A stretch of 64,000 bases of DNA from Sycobia sp. Sy_11 (lineage: Eukaryota; Arthropoda; Insecta; Hymenoptera; Epichrysomallidae), in NCBI GenBank assembly GCA_018907035.1, contig JACCIC010000003.1, forward strand, positions 6,911,001-6,975,000, given 5' to 3'. The notes below the pieces were generated by a model that saw only the letters and a program-made list of their open reading frames with translations, was not told where the DNA came from and made no database searches. Positions 47,945 to 60,127 of the stretch are shown in pieces. Within the stretch, counting starts at the first letter, position 1. Each line of letters starts with the position of its first letter. A program made the position numbers and the translations under genes.

Positions 47945-48201
47945 GGTCGCGGGAACATCGACCCAGAAACAAAGAAGCTCGGTCGCATTGCTGCGGCAGT
48001 GCACATCGACACCCCCCCCCCGTCCCGTACAACGAAACAGTCCACGTCTCGCCCGGCGACCGCGGGGATATTAAAAACAAATGGCCGGCGGCGGGCGGTA
48101 TCGGGCTAATAACACCGGCGACATCGTCGTCACGCGCGTGGGTGCGAAAGACCGCGGGCAAACACGCGGCGGAGGAGTCGCGGCCAACGCGAAGCGCAGA
48201 C

Positions 48202-48237
<36 letters not shown>

Positions 48238-49946
48238 ACCGCTGCCGGGGCTTTCGTCTGAAAAATTTCGAACCTCTCTCAAACCACCCCTCGCTCGCTC
48301 ATCCCTCGCCATCGCGCCACGTCTATCCATCGTCCTTCGCCCTCTCCCCCCTCCCCCGGCGCCGCACTCTATTCCTCTTTGTCTTTGGAAAGCAGCGCTA
48401 AGACTGCGCGGGTAACGGGGGGTGGTGGGAGAGGGAGTGAGGGAGACGAAGCCGGCTAATGTACCTCGTAAGACGACGACGTGTCCCGGCATATTAAACC
48501 GGATTTACCGCGGGCGCGGCCGCAAAATCGAGGAAGGCCTTATGCAACGAACGACCGCGGGTATTATGCCGCGCGCCCTCGGGGTAAAGGGGTATGAGGC
48601 ACGCGTTAGCCGCCATATCTCTTCTCCATCCCCTCCCCCTCTCACCCTCTCTCACTTTATCTTTTACCCCGCGCATCTCGATGTTTCACTCGCTCGCTGA
48701 TATCCTCGCGCTCGAAGTAGATAAATTTCGGAGGACTCGAATCGATGATTTCGAGTGGTCGGGACGGCGAGGGATGAGGGGGGGGGTTGGCACCACGCTC
48801 ATGGAATTTATTATGAGCCACCTCCGTCGAGTTGATTAACCTTTATACATTTTTCCTCGGGCACGCGGAAGAGGAGCGCTCGATATTTTCTCAGGGTTTA
48901 TATTATCAATTATGTCGTCTCTCGCATTTTGTATTTCTACGAGCTATTTTTCACAGTTTCCATGGAGTGCAAAGGATATTCATAAAGGAGCAATGGAATT
49001 CCACTCTTTCAATTAGATACTCAACGTAGTAGATTCCCATGGTCTTTAGCGCACGATAAAAAAAAAATATTATTTTTAACCAGGAATGAGATGCCATTTC
49101 TAATAATTTGCATATAGTACATCACTGATCAAAATGGTATACAATTTATTTAATACGTCTCGGTTGTTTAACTTGATTATTTACTTAGGAGATAATTTAA
49201 TTCCCAGCAAAATGAGAATGATGAGTGACACGAGATAAATAATGAATTTGCGCACTGGTGCCAGAGATTATTTTATACAACGAATGCCGAAAAATTATGT
49301 TTAATTCATTATTTTCAGGTAAGTATTGTTTTTGTTGAATTTACGTTACGTTGCATGCTAGTTCTACAATATAATACAACGATACTTTTCTAACTACTCG
49401 ATTTTACCTTGTACGCCGCAATTTTGTATTTGTATTAAAGCAATGGGACGAGAATTCCAGAAAATTTCTTTCAAAAAATTAAATAACAAATAAAAATATC
49501 GAAACTCGATGTCCGCTTCATTTTCGATCCTAAATTTTTGCGTTTACCGCGCGTACGTGTCCATTCAGCAATCCCCTGCCTCCGCGCTTCGGGGGACCGC
49601 GGGGACACGACCAGATCCTCGCACCGCCCCGGAAAAACCTTTCGATTGGACGGCCAACAGAGCGCAGTCTCCCAGCCGTACTTTTACGTAGCGCAACGCC
49701 CCTGGCCCTCCGCGCTCGACGAAAGAAGCCGACGAACGTTCAGCCTGGGGGAGGCGGGATCGGTGGTCGAAATAAATTCTCGAAGCCGTCCGCGGTGAAC
49801 ACGAGTGCAATATCGCAACGAGTTTTACTGTTGAAAAAGGTAGATTAACCGAAAGCGCGTACACGTCCGCGACATTAGAGGGAAGAACGTCCGCCCGGCC
49901 TCGAAACACTTGCCGTTAAGTCGCGAGTCTGCCCATGAATACATAC

Positions 49947-49952
<6 letters not shown>
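47943..49952. other. CpG-rich block then AT-rich and mixed DNA
   Basis: 47990-48730 is CpG-dense, with C10 at 48012-48021, (CGA)12 at 48202-48237 and G9 at 48778-48786. 49030-49500 is AT-rich. 49550-49930 is CpG-rich, with a 114-codon minus-strand frame that I do not recognise. Confidence 0.5.
48202..48237. repeat. (CGA)12 trinucleotide repeat
   Basis: 36 bases of perfect CGA. Depending on frame and strand it would encode Asp, Arg, Thr, Ser, Val or Arg-type runs. It is the longest trinucleotide array here. Confidence 0.97.

Positions 49953-50004
<52 letters not shown>
49953..50004. repeat. (AT)26 microsatellite
   Basis: 52 bases of perfect AT. Confidence 0.98.
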
Positions 50005-50008
<4 letters not shown>

Positions 50009-50827
50009 AGTGATTTGAAATTCAAGCTTCGGGCAAAGCTGCGTGTCCTTGAAAATGGAGAGGGAAGTAAGTGTGAGTAACGAATCGAAGAGCGCATATA
50101 GTCATTTCAAGTTTAACACGCAAACGGATATGAAAGACCTAAATCCCTTCCATCTTCTAAGCAAATCGAACATTTTGACTATTAAGAAAGAAAGAACGTA
50201 CTTTTCCGTACTATAATTAAGCTCGAGAAACTCCACATTTTCCTTCATCAGAAAGAAAGAGAAGCGAGAGTGCGACTGAAAGAGAGATAGAGAGAGAAAG
50301 GGCGTGAGAGAGAGAGAGAGAGAGTGAGAGTGAGAGGAAAGGGAAAAAATATATCCATGACGTTAAACTACTGACGAAATCCTTTGGAATTTTCTCATCA
50401 TCCCCTCTCTCGCGGCTCTCTCGTTCGCGCTCCGGTTGTAATTCGCGAGGCGACACCGAGCCGCAACTGGCCCGCCCCTCACGCACCGCGCGTGGCTAAA
50501 CTGCGTGCTCTCGGCATTATCGTTGCATTCTTCGCGAACACGCAGAACGGCGTGAGGGGGCAGTAGAAAGACGAGAGCACGCGGACGCGGACTCACGGCG
50601 AGAGAAGCCGGAAGGACGAAGAGAGGAGTGAGAGTTGACGAGGGAGTGAGGGAGACAGAGAGAGAAAGAGAGAAAGAGAGAGAGAGAGAGACAAAGAAGG
50701 AGAAAAGCAACGACACGGCAGCAGCGAGAAACGGAAGGGATTTACGGGACTTGTGGGATTTACGAGGAGGAGACGTGGAGAAATCGAGAGGGAAAGAGAG
50801 AGAAAAAGAACGAAAGAGAGAGAGAGG
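50005..50827. other. Mixed, increasingly purine-rich DNA
   Basis: (GA)9 lies at 50306-50324. 50560-50827 is strongly purine-rich on the plus strand. Confidence 0.5.
50306..50324. repeat. (GA)9 microsatellite
   Basis: 19 bases of perfect GA within a longer GA-rich run. Confidence 0.93.
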
Positions 50828-50852
50828 GAGAGAGAGAGAGAGAGAGAGAGAG
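50828..50852. repeat. (GA)12 microsatellite
   Basis: 25 bases of perfect GA ending a 300-base purine-rich stretch. A CT array follows 158 bases later. Confidence 0.96.
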
Positions 50853-51009
50853 GATAACAGAGAAAGTCCATTTATAAAGTATAAGACTTTGCACGAGGTT
50901 GCTGTTTTTTCGCTAGTACCCTTACTCCCTTTGTGCACCACACATACCTATTTTTCTCGCGCCAATTTTTTCACCTCCTGCTCTATCGTTTTTTGTTCAT
51001 ACTTTCTAC

Positions 51010-51010
<1 letters not shown>

Positions 51011-51041
<31 letters not shown>

Positions 51042-51052
51042 TTTTCTCTCTT
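51011..51052. repeat. (TC)11 array with degenerate tail
   Basis: Perfect TC at 51011-51033, then interrupted TC. Inverted relative to 50828-50852. Confidence 0.95.
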
Positions 51053-52014
51053 TATAGAACCCCACAAGTTTCGATAGGTTATGGCGATTTACGTCGGTGT
51101 GTTGCGCGACACCGGTGGGACTCTCAAAGCTCCTTGAGGATTTGGGTAGAGCTTTTGTCCTGATCTCGTCTATGGACAGGGAAATTTGAGCCATGCAGTC
51201 GAAGATTACGATGCCCTGTGAATCCTTTTTTTTTTTATTTATATAAATATTTTCTTTACATAAATTGGTTGCTATGGATGAATAATATGTGAGATAAAAA
51301 AGTAAAAAACAAATAATTGTGTTAGTTGGAGTTTAATTAAGAGTACAATAAGTATCGATAATCTCTTTACTTTACTAAGTTTTTCCCGTTTCATTTGATT
51401 GAGATCTTCTTGTCTCAATTAAGCATGAAATAACTTTGTTATACATCCCATTGTTCGATATGTACTTAATTTTGATTTCAAAATAATCAATTGCAACTAT
51501 TCATGACTCTAATTTTATAAGAAAGTAAACTACGCGCAATTCATTATTCTTTATATTATTCCAAAACGTAGTCTCTCAAATTTTTGTGTAATCATTATGA
51601 AAAATATCAATGAGAAAAACCAGACGAGAGACGATGGGAAAGAAATCTCGAGAAGCATCGCTCGAGCGACTACGACACGCGTTCCCTTCACGAAGTCGCT
51701 GAACACGAAAATTCAGTTTCAACGAATTTGTTCGACGCAAAAGCGTGTTAACAGCGGAATGAAGTGATAAGACTGCTTCGACTCGCCGTAGCTGTTGAAA
51801 GCTTGTTTTTTTCTTTTGTGACGAGAGACAAACAAATAAGCAACGCGACAACAGCGCCGAGAGAAGCTCGGACGGGAATTTCGTGCGAACGAGAGGGAAG
51901 CTCGTGCCCCGATGCCTCGTCGTGAAACTTGAATATCAGGGTGCGTCTCACTATCCCTTTACTGATTGGGTGTGCGGTGCACAAACAGCCCTACGCTAGT
52001 GAGTACACATGCAG

Positions 52015-52015
<1 letters not shown>
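51053..52015. other. AT-rich then mixed unique DNA
   Basis: A T11 run lies at 51226-51236. 51230-51600 is AT-rich, the rest balanced. No gene is supported. Confidence 0.5.

Positions 52016-52067
<52 letters not shown>
52016..52067. repeat. (TA)26 microsatellite
   Basis: 52 bases of perfect TA. Confidence 0.98.
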
Positions 52068-52073
<6 letters not shown>

Positions 52074-52356
52074 CACACACATACACATACATGTCCGAGT
52101 TGCCGATTCGCCGAATGCGCCCAAATCGCGGGCGACTTGTACGGTCTCGCCCGCAAAGGGTGCGAGGACGGTGGTGCAGGGCTTGTTAAGGGCACAACAG
52201 GCACGACGCGCACCAAAGGGGAAAGGGCCACTCCGTTCCTTCCAGTTCCGGCGTATACTCTATACAGGCGTTAACCGCGCGGAGATCCGTTTATCGTCCG
52301 ATCCCTTTATTCACGTCAAGACACGATTTAATTAACCTTTGACACTCGGAGGCCTA

Positions 52357-52393
<37 letters not shown>

Positions 52394-52860
52394 TTCTCTC
52401 ACGCCCACGGCCTCTCGCCCCCCCCCCCACACGCACCGCCTCCGTGTTTGCCTCTATACGCAAAAGCGCGCCAGCTTTCGCCGGGGCAACGCGCCCCACG
52501 ACTGCTCGAATTAATTTCGTCCGTGCCTCCTTACGAACGCTATACTCACCCCCCCCCTAGCCCCATCCACCTACATCCTCCCCGCCCGCTTCACTTAGAA
52601 CAACGGATCGCGGCAGGAGGGACGGAGGGCGCCTCGTTAACCGAAGTTGGGCATTATGTCGGAGTGTTCTGACGTATAGCGACGCGCTCAAGTTTTGTTT
52701 AGTGCTCTCTCGGGCACACGCATACACACATGCGCACGCGCGCGCGGGCACGTGTGTGTAGATATATGGAATGAGCATCGCCCGTGCACGCGACTTACCG
52801 AGACAAGCGTACGCGCGCGTGGCGAGAAATTCGCGCGCGGTATCGCTCTAAAGTCTCTAT
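52068..52860. other. CpG-rich unique block
   Basis: GC-rich with a (CT)14 array, C11 at 52418-52428, C9 at 52549-52557 and a short GC alternation near 52738-52746. No recognisable frame. Confidence 0.5.
52361..52388. repeat. (CT)14 microsatellite
   Basis: 28 bases of perfect CT. Confidence 0.97.
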
Positions 52861-53719
52861 CTATGTAGTGTTGCGTTTTCTAAAGGAAAATCACGCCTCC
52901 CCGGGATCCCAATTAAGAGCCTCGGGTGACGAATCAAGAGGCGCTTTGTAGAGAAGAGTGTAGTCTTAGGGCAAATACTGCTCCCCAACGCGAAAAGACT
53001 GTGATATATATATATATATATAGTAGATGATTAGGTGAAATCCGTGAAGACAATTGCGTTGCGATTATAAGTGAAGTAAACCAATGTGCTTCGTGGAATA
53101 AGCCGGGTGATATGCACTTTTTAACTCGATTTATTATCATATTTGTATACTTCGAAGAAGAAAAAATTATGTGTACTACAAGGCCAAAATTTATTGTTCC
53201 TATTATACGAGGCTCGAAGCACTTTGTTGCTTTATTGTAATGGAAATGTAATTTCTATTTTATCGATTGCTTTTATTCTTAGTTTAGACGTTTGACTAGA
53301 TTCTGCTAGATAGAAAGTGTCGAATTTCATAATGATAAAAGTTGATATAAGAAAATGCAGTACAGGCAACTAAACCTATCTGAAAAAAATATGTAACAGA
53401 CAACGATATTTTTCATGCAAAATTCATACAGTAAAATAAAAAAATTTGTCGTGATAGAAGGAAAAAATCATTATCCCTTCATACATCCATCCGTCCGTCC
53501 CGCGCGCTCTCGCCGGTCTACCCCTTTCCACCGTGTCAGAAAGATAGATATATCTGTTTTTAAAGCATCGACCTCGCCTGCGTGCCCTATTAGAAAGAAA
53601 ACACGGGAAGAGGAAGGGGACGCGCGAGGGGCGCCAAAACCCCTGGGATCCCGTTGGCACGGCCGAAGGCGATGCGAGGAGTCTGAGAGGGGGGCATCTT
53701 GCACGCGATGCAAAAAGGC

Positions 53720-53722
<3 letters not shown>
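52861..53722. other. AT-rich then balanced unique DNA
   Basis: A short (AT)9 lies at 53004-53022. 53130-53440 is AT-rich, then balanced. No gene is supported. Confidence 0.5.

Positions 53723-53754
<32 letters not shown>
53723..53754. repeat. (CT)16 microsatellite
   Basis: 32 bases of perfect CT, with an inverted GA partner 157 bases downstream. Confidence 0.97.
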
Positions 53755-53764
<10 letters not shown>

Positions 53765-53908
53765 ATATCTCTCTCCATCCCTCCGTTCTGGCGCGCGGAA
53801 TTCGATTTCCGATGTACCCGAGGGACTTGTCAGCTTATTTATACTTACGTTCCGCGCCCGGCAAGCAAGCAAGCAACAATTGCCCATATCCGAGCGTCGA
53901 GCCGTACG

Positions 53909-53911
<3 letters not shown>

Positions 53912-53948
<37 letters not shown>
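53912..53948. repeat. (GA)18 microsatellite
   Basis: 37 bases of perfect GA, inverted relative to 53723-53754. Confidence 0.97.
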
Positions 53949-53951
<3 letters not shown>

Positions 53952-55247
53952 GAGAAAGAGAGGAGGTGGGTGATTTAAAATACAACCCTACGTTTTTATT
54001 GAATTTTCAGAAATGTAACCGAGCCATGCATAACATCTGGATTTGTCGACAAATGAATTTTAATTATTACTTTTATTGCGGGACAACCGTTGATTAATAG
54101 AAAACTTTGTACCGAAGCAGGCATTTCATCCTCAACGAGCTACTCAGCAGCTCTTCGCGTGAAAGATTAAAGCTGACTTCTCTCACCCCACCCCCGCCCT
54201 CCCTGCTTCCCCCGTCCACCAGGCTCACCTGTTAAGTCAATTTACGTCGGCGCGCCAGTCATGGAATTCTGGCGTGTCGAATATTATTAATCGCGCTCGG
54301 CTGCGGCTAATCTAGTTTAATTTTGTTTGCCGAGTTAATTAAGTACAAGCCTAGTTTTGGGCCGCCCGCCACGGCCGACGCCATCACGCCCCCTCCCCCC
54401 CACCCCCATTGTTCGGGAAGAAGGTCACGGCCTGTGGGAAACGGACGCATTGATGAAAGTTTGCGAAGTTCTGTGTATATTTATGGAAATGAAAAGTTTC
54501 GGGCTGTTAATATATATAGGCGCTGATTGTGATTAAGATTTTGCAACGAATGCCGCAATTACGGAGTTTTGCAGGAAAATTGCCTGTATATTTTCTTATT
54601 ACGTACCTGCGGCTAATCGTTTCACAGTTGTATAAGAACTTTATTCGTTACATTATTATTATCTTAGTTCATTTTTAATAAATAGCGTTAAGAATCGAAC
54701 TCGATTCAACTCTTCTTGCATTTACATTTTGATAGTAAAGCAGAAAGAAATGTTTTTCAAAAAAAAATTATCGTCATCTAATACAATCTTTAATTTCGGA
54801 ATATAATTTAAATTTTAAAAAAAGTTTCTGCTTTTGTTCTGAATAACAATTGCGAGAAATCATTAATCATTCGTTGATTCATATTGCCTGCATTGCACTA
54901 GTCAATTGTTGTCGTTTAGTGTTCCGTTGAAGTGTACGCGAACTCTTCCACATTTGACGCATGATCGCGCATACATATTACAAATAAGTTATCGAACCCA
55001 ATGATTTTTCCTGGATTAAAAACAAAAATCAATCCACTCGCTCGGATTCTCAGAGTCACTGCGCGGCAACTCAGCTCGAGAAAAAAGACATGGAGATAAA
55101 AGAGAAGAGAGGGGGGGAAGGATTCGTATATTAACTGCCCTTCTTTCCTTTCGCCCCCGTAGCCGATGGTAAAAGAGGTCAGAGAAAATATCTCATCGGC
55201 ACTGATTGGAGTACCATCAGGCGTCGGCGCAACGCGCAGACTCTTAG

Positions 55248-55248
<1 letters not shown>
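53949..55248. other. Mixed unique DNA
   Basis: 54180-54430 is C-rich. 54590-54900 is AT-rich. The rest is balanced. No gene is supported. Confidence 0.5.
54389..54407 (-). other. Candidate G-quadruplex on the minus strand
   Basis: C5, T, C7, A, C5 on the plus strand. Splitting the C7 run gives four tracts within 19 bases. Confidence 0.45.

Positions 55249-55308
<60 letters not shown>
55249..55308. repeat. (TA)30 microsatellite
   Basis: 60 bases of perfect TA. Confidence 0.98.
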
Positions 55309-55311
<3 letters not shown>

Positions 55312-55481
55312 GTTAATGGTGTGCGCACCGCGAATGCCTGCCGAATGCTCTTTCATTGGCCTAGATTGTCCGTGTGAATGGATCTCCCTGCTCCCCTCGG
55401 TCACCCGTCTGGATTTAACCTTTGCGTGCCCACGGACTTCCTCGGAACGCCCGGATAAATTACGACTGCTCTACTCAACCC

Positions 55482-55503
55482 ATATATATATATATATATA
55501 TAT
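55482..55503. repeat. (AT)11 microsatellite
   Basis: 22 bases of perfect AT. Unique balanced DNA separates it from the TA array upstream. Confidence 0.95.
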
Positions 55504-56707
55504 GCACCACCGGCTTTTCCCCAACCTGGAGCGCATGTACCGGAGTGGCCGTGGTTGCTAGTCCTGATATGTATTCCACAGCCTTGGTCGGAATGGGGCG
55601 ATTAGAGCCGGAGTATATATCGACAACAATGGATATACGGCGGGTGTGCGACTCGATGGCGAGAGGGGGGAGAGAAGGCGCGACGACATCTCGCCTCTGC
55701 TTGTGCGCGTATGTGCGTGTTTGTGTGTATAAAAGAAAATAAAAAACGGACGTCGTAAAAATTCTGCGGGACGATCCGGCTTTTAATTACGGCTTCATTG
55801 TTGCGGTTATGTCGTGAATATCAATTGTATCTATCTAAGGACAATGTATGAGATCGATTAGCCATTTAGTCGGTGTGATTTTCCTGTTACTCATAGATCG
55901 GCATTTTTTTAGGTCTATATATATTATGTATTATGTAGATCATACTTCATACATTATAATCAGCGAATACAGCAGTTATCAATTGATAATGCGATCGCAC
56001 TGAGCGAGTATTGGTAATTACGAAATAAACGGATCGGCTGTACATATCGTCCATATATTTTTATACCATTTATAATCGACGAGTTAGACGCCAAATGTTA
56101 TGATTCAAAATCCAAAATGGAAATCTAAAAATTTTAATGATATCCTTGAAATCCTGCTGAAGTAATGTTTAAATGTTTTTACGCTGCTTTTTTTGGAAGG
56201 TAATATTTGTACAAATATACCAGTCAGTTCTCTCGCTTTCAAAAAAAAAAAGATTTTTAATATTGATTACTGTTATTTATGAACTGAATTTCATAAGTCA
56301 TAGAGATGGTAATATACAACCTTTTACCTTAAAAATAAATAATTGAATCTGTAGTGAATTTGTGAATGATTACCATTTGGATATATTACTGAGTAAAAAA
56401 GTCTCTTTTGACTCTATTTTTTAGAGAATTTTATAGTTTTAGCAGTTAATTAAAAAGTAGATTTCAATAATTATATGCAATTGTTTGTATTTAGCATGTT
56501 TTCAGAGTGTTGTTTACTGACACGTACATTAAGAGACATACATATTTTAAGTCCGCGTCTGTCAACATGTCTTTAATAATTTTAAGAAAGCTTCGATAAA
56601 AGAATAAATATTGATCAGATCTTCATTGTATTAATTAAATTTTCATATCACCGTAATGATATAATAAATATATATATTAAGCATTCGCGTAAATAGGCCA
56701 ATTAGAC

Positions 56708-56752
56708 GAAAATATACGAAATATAGAAAATATACGAAAATTTGAAAATTTC
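56708..56752. repeat. 18-bp tandem repeat
   Basis: The 14-mer GAAAATATACGAAA starts at 56708 and again at 56726. A third, diverged start (GAAAATTT) follows at 56744. Confidence 0.82.
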
Positions 56753-57275
56753 GGCGGTGAAAGTTGCGAAATTTTAATCGTTTAGGTTATACGTTTCAAT
56801 TAAGCCTGCAGTATCCCTCTCCCCTAAAAAAGAACTACCCCCAAAATATAGATATATACCTTATGACTTGCAGCGAATGCCAGTTGGAGGAAAAGCGAGG
56901 AGGAGTAAACAACCCGCCCACCACCCCGCAAAAAAAAAGAAATAAGTGCCCACCCTTCCTCCTAAAGTACTACAACCCTCTCGGCGCTTTAATTGGACAG
57001 CCGTTTATTTAATGCAAAGTACACATTCTTTGGACTGCGCCATCGTAACCTGCGGGTGAGGCGGGGAAAGAGTTTGCTTTAAAATGGAATAAAAAAGAGT
57101 AAGGAAGAACAAGAACGAAGGAAAAAAGAACGAAAGCCAAAAAAAAGGGGAGAACGAAGGGAGGGCAAAAAGCGCTGAAAAAGAAGAAAGAGCGCGAGGA
57201 CGAATCGCGCGGCGCATTCGCTAAGCGTCGCGAACGCGCGTATATACCGTTTATTAAGTTGAAGAGGTCCTGCGC

Positions 57276-57287
57276 GGGGGGGGGGGG
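57276..57287 (+). repeat. G12 homopolymer
   Basis: 12 uninterrupted G, the longest G or C run in the window. Confidence 0.92.
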
Positions 57288-57422
57288 CAAGGAGAGGAAG
57301 TTCAAGCTCGCAAACGACCAAAACGAGTGTTTAAGGTCTTGCTCGTTTTCTTATCAAAAATGACGTTCCGCCCCCTCCAGACCACCCCCCAAACCCTCCG
57401 TACTCCATCACCCGGGTAGAGC

Positions 57423-57440
57423 AAAAAAAAAAAAAAAAAA
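57423..57440 (+). repeat. A18 homopolymer
   Basis: 18 uninterrupted A, the longest A or T run in the window. It could be a retroposition tail, but I found no target duplication and no recognisable body upstream. Confidence 0.92.
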
Positions 57441-58491
57441 TCGACGAGGGTAGTTGAGGAAGAGGAGGGACGATGCGGAGGCGGATGCGCTTTTGCTCGC
57501 GCCTCTTTCGCGCACCTCTGTTCTTTGCATTCCTCTTTAGACTGTATATATATATAGCCTCTCTCTTCTCCCGCGAAAGTTTAGCAGAAGTTTTATCTTC
57601 CTTTCCATAGTTTCTTCCCCATTATCCTATCCTCTTCCGCCGTCTCCCTTGTTCTCCCTAACCTCCCTTCCCTCACCACTGTTGTTCTCAAGCGATGAAT
57701 GGAGTCGAATGAAAGCTTGCAATTTTGGCCAGTTAATTGCCTTGGGCAACGCTTATATTTAAAAAAAAAAAGACTGTTCATAATATAATGCGGGCTGGTA
57801 TAATCACGATAAAGTAAATTTATACGATATGGATAAACGTGAGCGTCGAAGGATCATTTCCCTAATTGAATTTACGCACGTGATGAGGAAGGAAAAGAGT
57901 AAGAGTAAGGAAAACGTACATGATCGTGTAACGTAGTTGGTATCCAATTACTTGTTGAGAAACATTAGGACGAGCATTGCCTAATCTTGGTAAATATCAT
58001 TCCTGGTCAGGACGTGGAAAGTGGCTGAAAGTAATGTACAATAAATAATTGTTTCATCTTTCCTACGATCAGGAAAGTCCATTGTTATTTTTTTGCAATT
58101 TGCAATGTTTTTTCGATATTTTCAAGAATAATAATTGTACTATTTTGAAGTTCCTACGAATTCAAACTGATAAAACAGCTGTTTCTATATTTAATGGTAA
58201 TTTTTACAATCTTCACTGCCATACAGACACTACAAAGAGATGATTTTTTTTTAAATTTTCCAAAAGCACAATATAACGATCGTCCTAACATTTTGCAATC
58301 CTGACCATTCCAACCCAACATGTTCCTTTACAACCTAAAATTCATCAATTTCCGCCACGCTGGGATCGCAAAGTAAATTTTCTGCTTATACACCAATTTA
58401 GTCTCTCAAAAGCATAACGTATAATAATTACAGAAAAGCAGAATATAAAATATATATTCTGTATATATATATATATAATATATATATAATA

Positions 58492-58494
<3 letters not shown>

Positions 58495-58522
<28 letters not shown>

Positions 58523-58524
58523 GT

Positions 58525-58570
<46 letters not shown>

Positions 58571-58612
58571 GTGTGGTATGTAATATACAGTGTGTGTGTG
58601 TATGTGTGTGTA
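58495..58612. repeat. (TG)n array, interrupted
   Basis: TG at 58495-58522, a GG break, TG at 58527-58569, then diverged TG to 58612. It is preceded by degenerate TA runs (58450-58494). Confidence 0.96.
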
Positions 58613-58854
58613 ATCACACATCGCTCGGTAGCAGAGCAAGAAGATGGAGGAGAAAGAGGAGGAGAATGGGTAGTGGATTGGGGGATTCAATAAAAAGCCA
58701 CGAGAGTCAAGGGCCAGGGGGAAAAACATCCTTGAGAAAATTATTTCGCCATCAGGGTTCTCTAGTTGAGGGGCTGGCTTCAGTGTACTCTCGTATGTGT
58801 ATGTGTAGCTTCTTGGGGAGCTCCTCCACTGCTCACGAAACTCACATTCTATCT

Positions 58855-58857
<3 letters not shown>
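58613..58857. other. Unique DNA
   Basis: About 245 bases of balanced unique DNA with a purine-rich start. Nothing recognised. Confidence 0.5.

Positions 58858-58899
<42 letters not shown>
58858..58899. repeat. (CT)21 microsatellite
   Basis: 42 bases of perfect CT. Confidence 0.98.
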
Positions 58900-58901
<2 letters not shown>

Positions 58902-60086
58902 CCCTCTCTTTCTATTTGCCTCCTATTCACCAAATTCCCCCCTGTCTCTCTCACTCTCTTCAGACTCTACCCGTTCTCCCTTCGAACTTCCAGACGGAGC
59001 CAGTGAAACGAACCGTTCGCCGGCGCGCGTAATCGTCGCACCGGCCGCACTCTACGGCGAGCGACACTTGGAGGGTTTCACGTTCATCGTCCTGGCGAAA
59101 AAGCGCGAGGGAGGATACGAGGGAGGGGGGAGGCAGGGGGCGGCAGAGGAGGCGCACCAGGGGGAAGCTGTCCTTTCATCGACTAGGTGGAGGAGGGCGG
59201 TGGAAAGAAGTTCTTGTTGCCGCGCCATTGTCGCGGAAAACGAGGCTGTTATCGTGCGGGAGGTGTGCGAGTCCTCCTCCCCCATCCCCCTCTCCTCGTT
59301 ACCGTGTCGCGCTCCTCGTTCTCGCCGGGTTGACGAGAAAATTTCGTTGATTTAGCGGCGATTCCCGGCCCGTATTTAACGCGCTTACACCGGTGCTTAC
59401 TCTGGCCGCGCCCTCTCGACGAAGGATTACTTTTTCCCGAGCGCGGTGGCAGGGCGGAGACAGACTCACTGCTTCCTCTTCTTCTCCCTCCTCCGTCGTT
59501 CGTGACGACGACTTCCAAGCTTTCGCATTCCTCGTAAATGCGTTCCGTCTGTCCCAAGATCGTTAGCATCTGCCTCTTTCCCGTCCGTCGAGCCTCATCG
59601 ATAACGTATAATAATTTTGAAATAGAAACACAAAGATTGATAATTTGGTCTTGAACGATATACATTGTCGAAATGTGCGATGAACAAACGATGGACTAAC
59701 GCGTTTGCTAAACATTGTCCTCGATCGTTGGTTATAACGTAATAATCCGAACAAAATTACAACCGTCCGATTGTATCGATTATAAGGCAGAAAAAATCAG
59801 AAGCAACGAGTGAAAGAAAACGAATCGCGCACTTTATCTCGAAAGAGGTTTCTTTCGCCTTTATCAATTTTAAATATAAATCCCGTCCCAAACGGCGTAA
59901 AAGCCCTTCTTATTATTAGACCATTAAAATTTATTACCCGAAAGCGCCGGGTATAGTATAAAGCGTTACAGTCTCTCGAGATATTTAATCTGGCCGATCG
60001 CCTCCGGGCATAAAATTGCACCTTGGCAAAGTACACCCATTTCGTTTATACAGTGAGAGAGGGACGAAAATGGGACGGGAGGATCG

Positions 60087-60095
<9 letters not shown>

Positions 60096-60119
<24 letters not shown>
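60096..60119. repeat. (AG)12 microsatellite
   Basis: 24 bases of perfect AG, followed by a GAAC/GAAA tetranucleotide patch at about 60139-60170. Confidence 0.95.

Positions 60120-60127
<8 letters not shown>

Larger units (their letters stand above)
55504..58494. other. Long stretch with few microsatellites
   Basis: About 3 kb. 55840-56780 is AT-rich with an A11 run (56241-56251) and an 18-bp tandem repeat. 57060-57200 is purine-rich. G12 lies at 57276-57287, A18 at 57423-57440 and A11 at 57761-57771. 57780-58480 is AT-rich. Frames of 60-100 codons are unrecognised. Confidence 0.5.

Noticed and set aside
54891..54903. CATTGCACTAGTC, close to the start of miR-92
   Set aside because: 12 of 13 bases match but the 3' part does not. 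Only an 8-base stem forms with upstream sequence, outside the mature region.
57423..57440. A18 run as the tail of a retroposed element
   Set aside because: No target-site duplication and no recognisable element body upstream. A bare homopolymer is simpler.
58498..59355. 285-codon plus-strand frame
   Set aside because: It starts inside the TG array and crosses the CT array. The rest is GC-rich with no recognisable domain.
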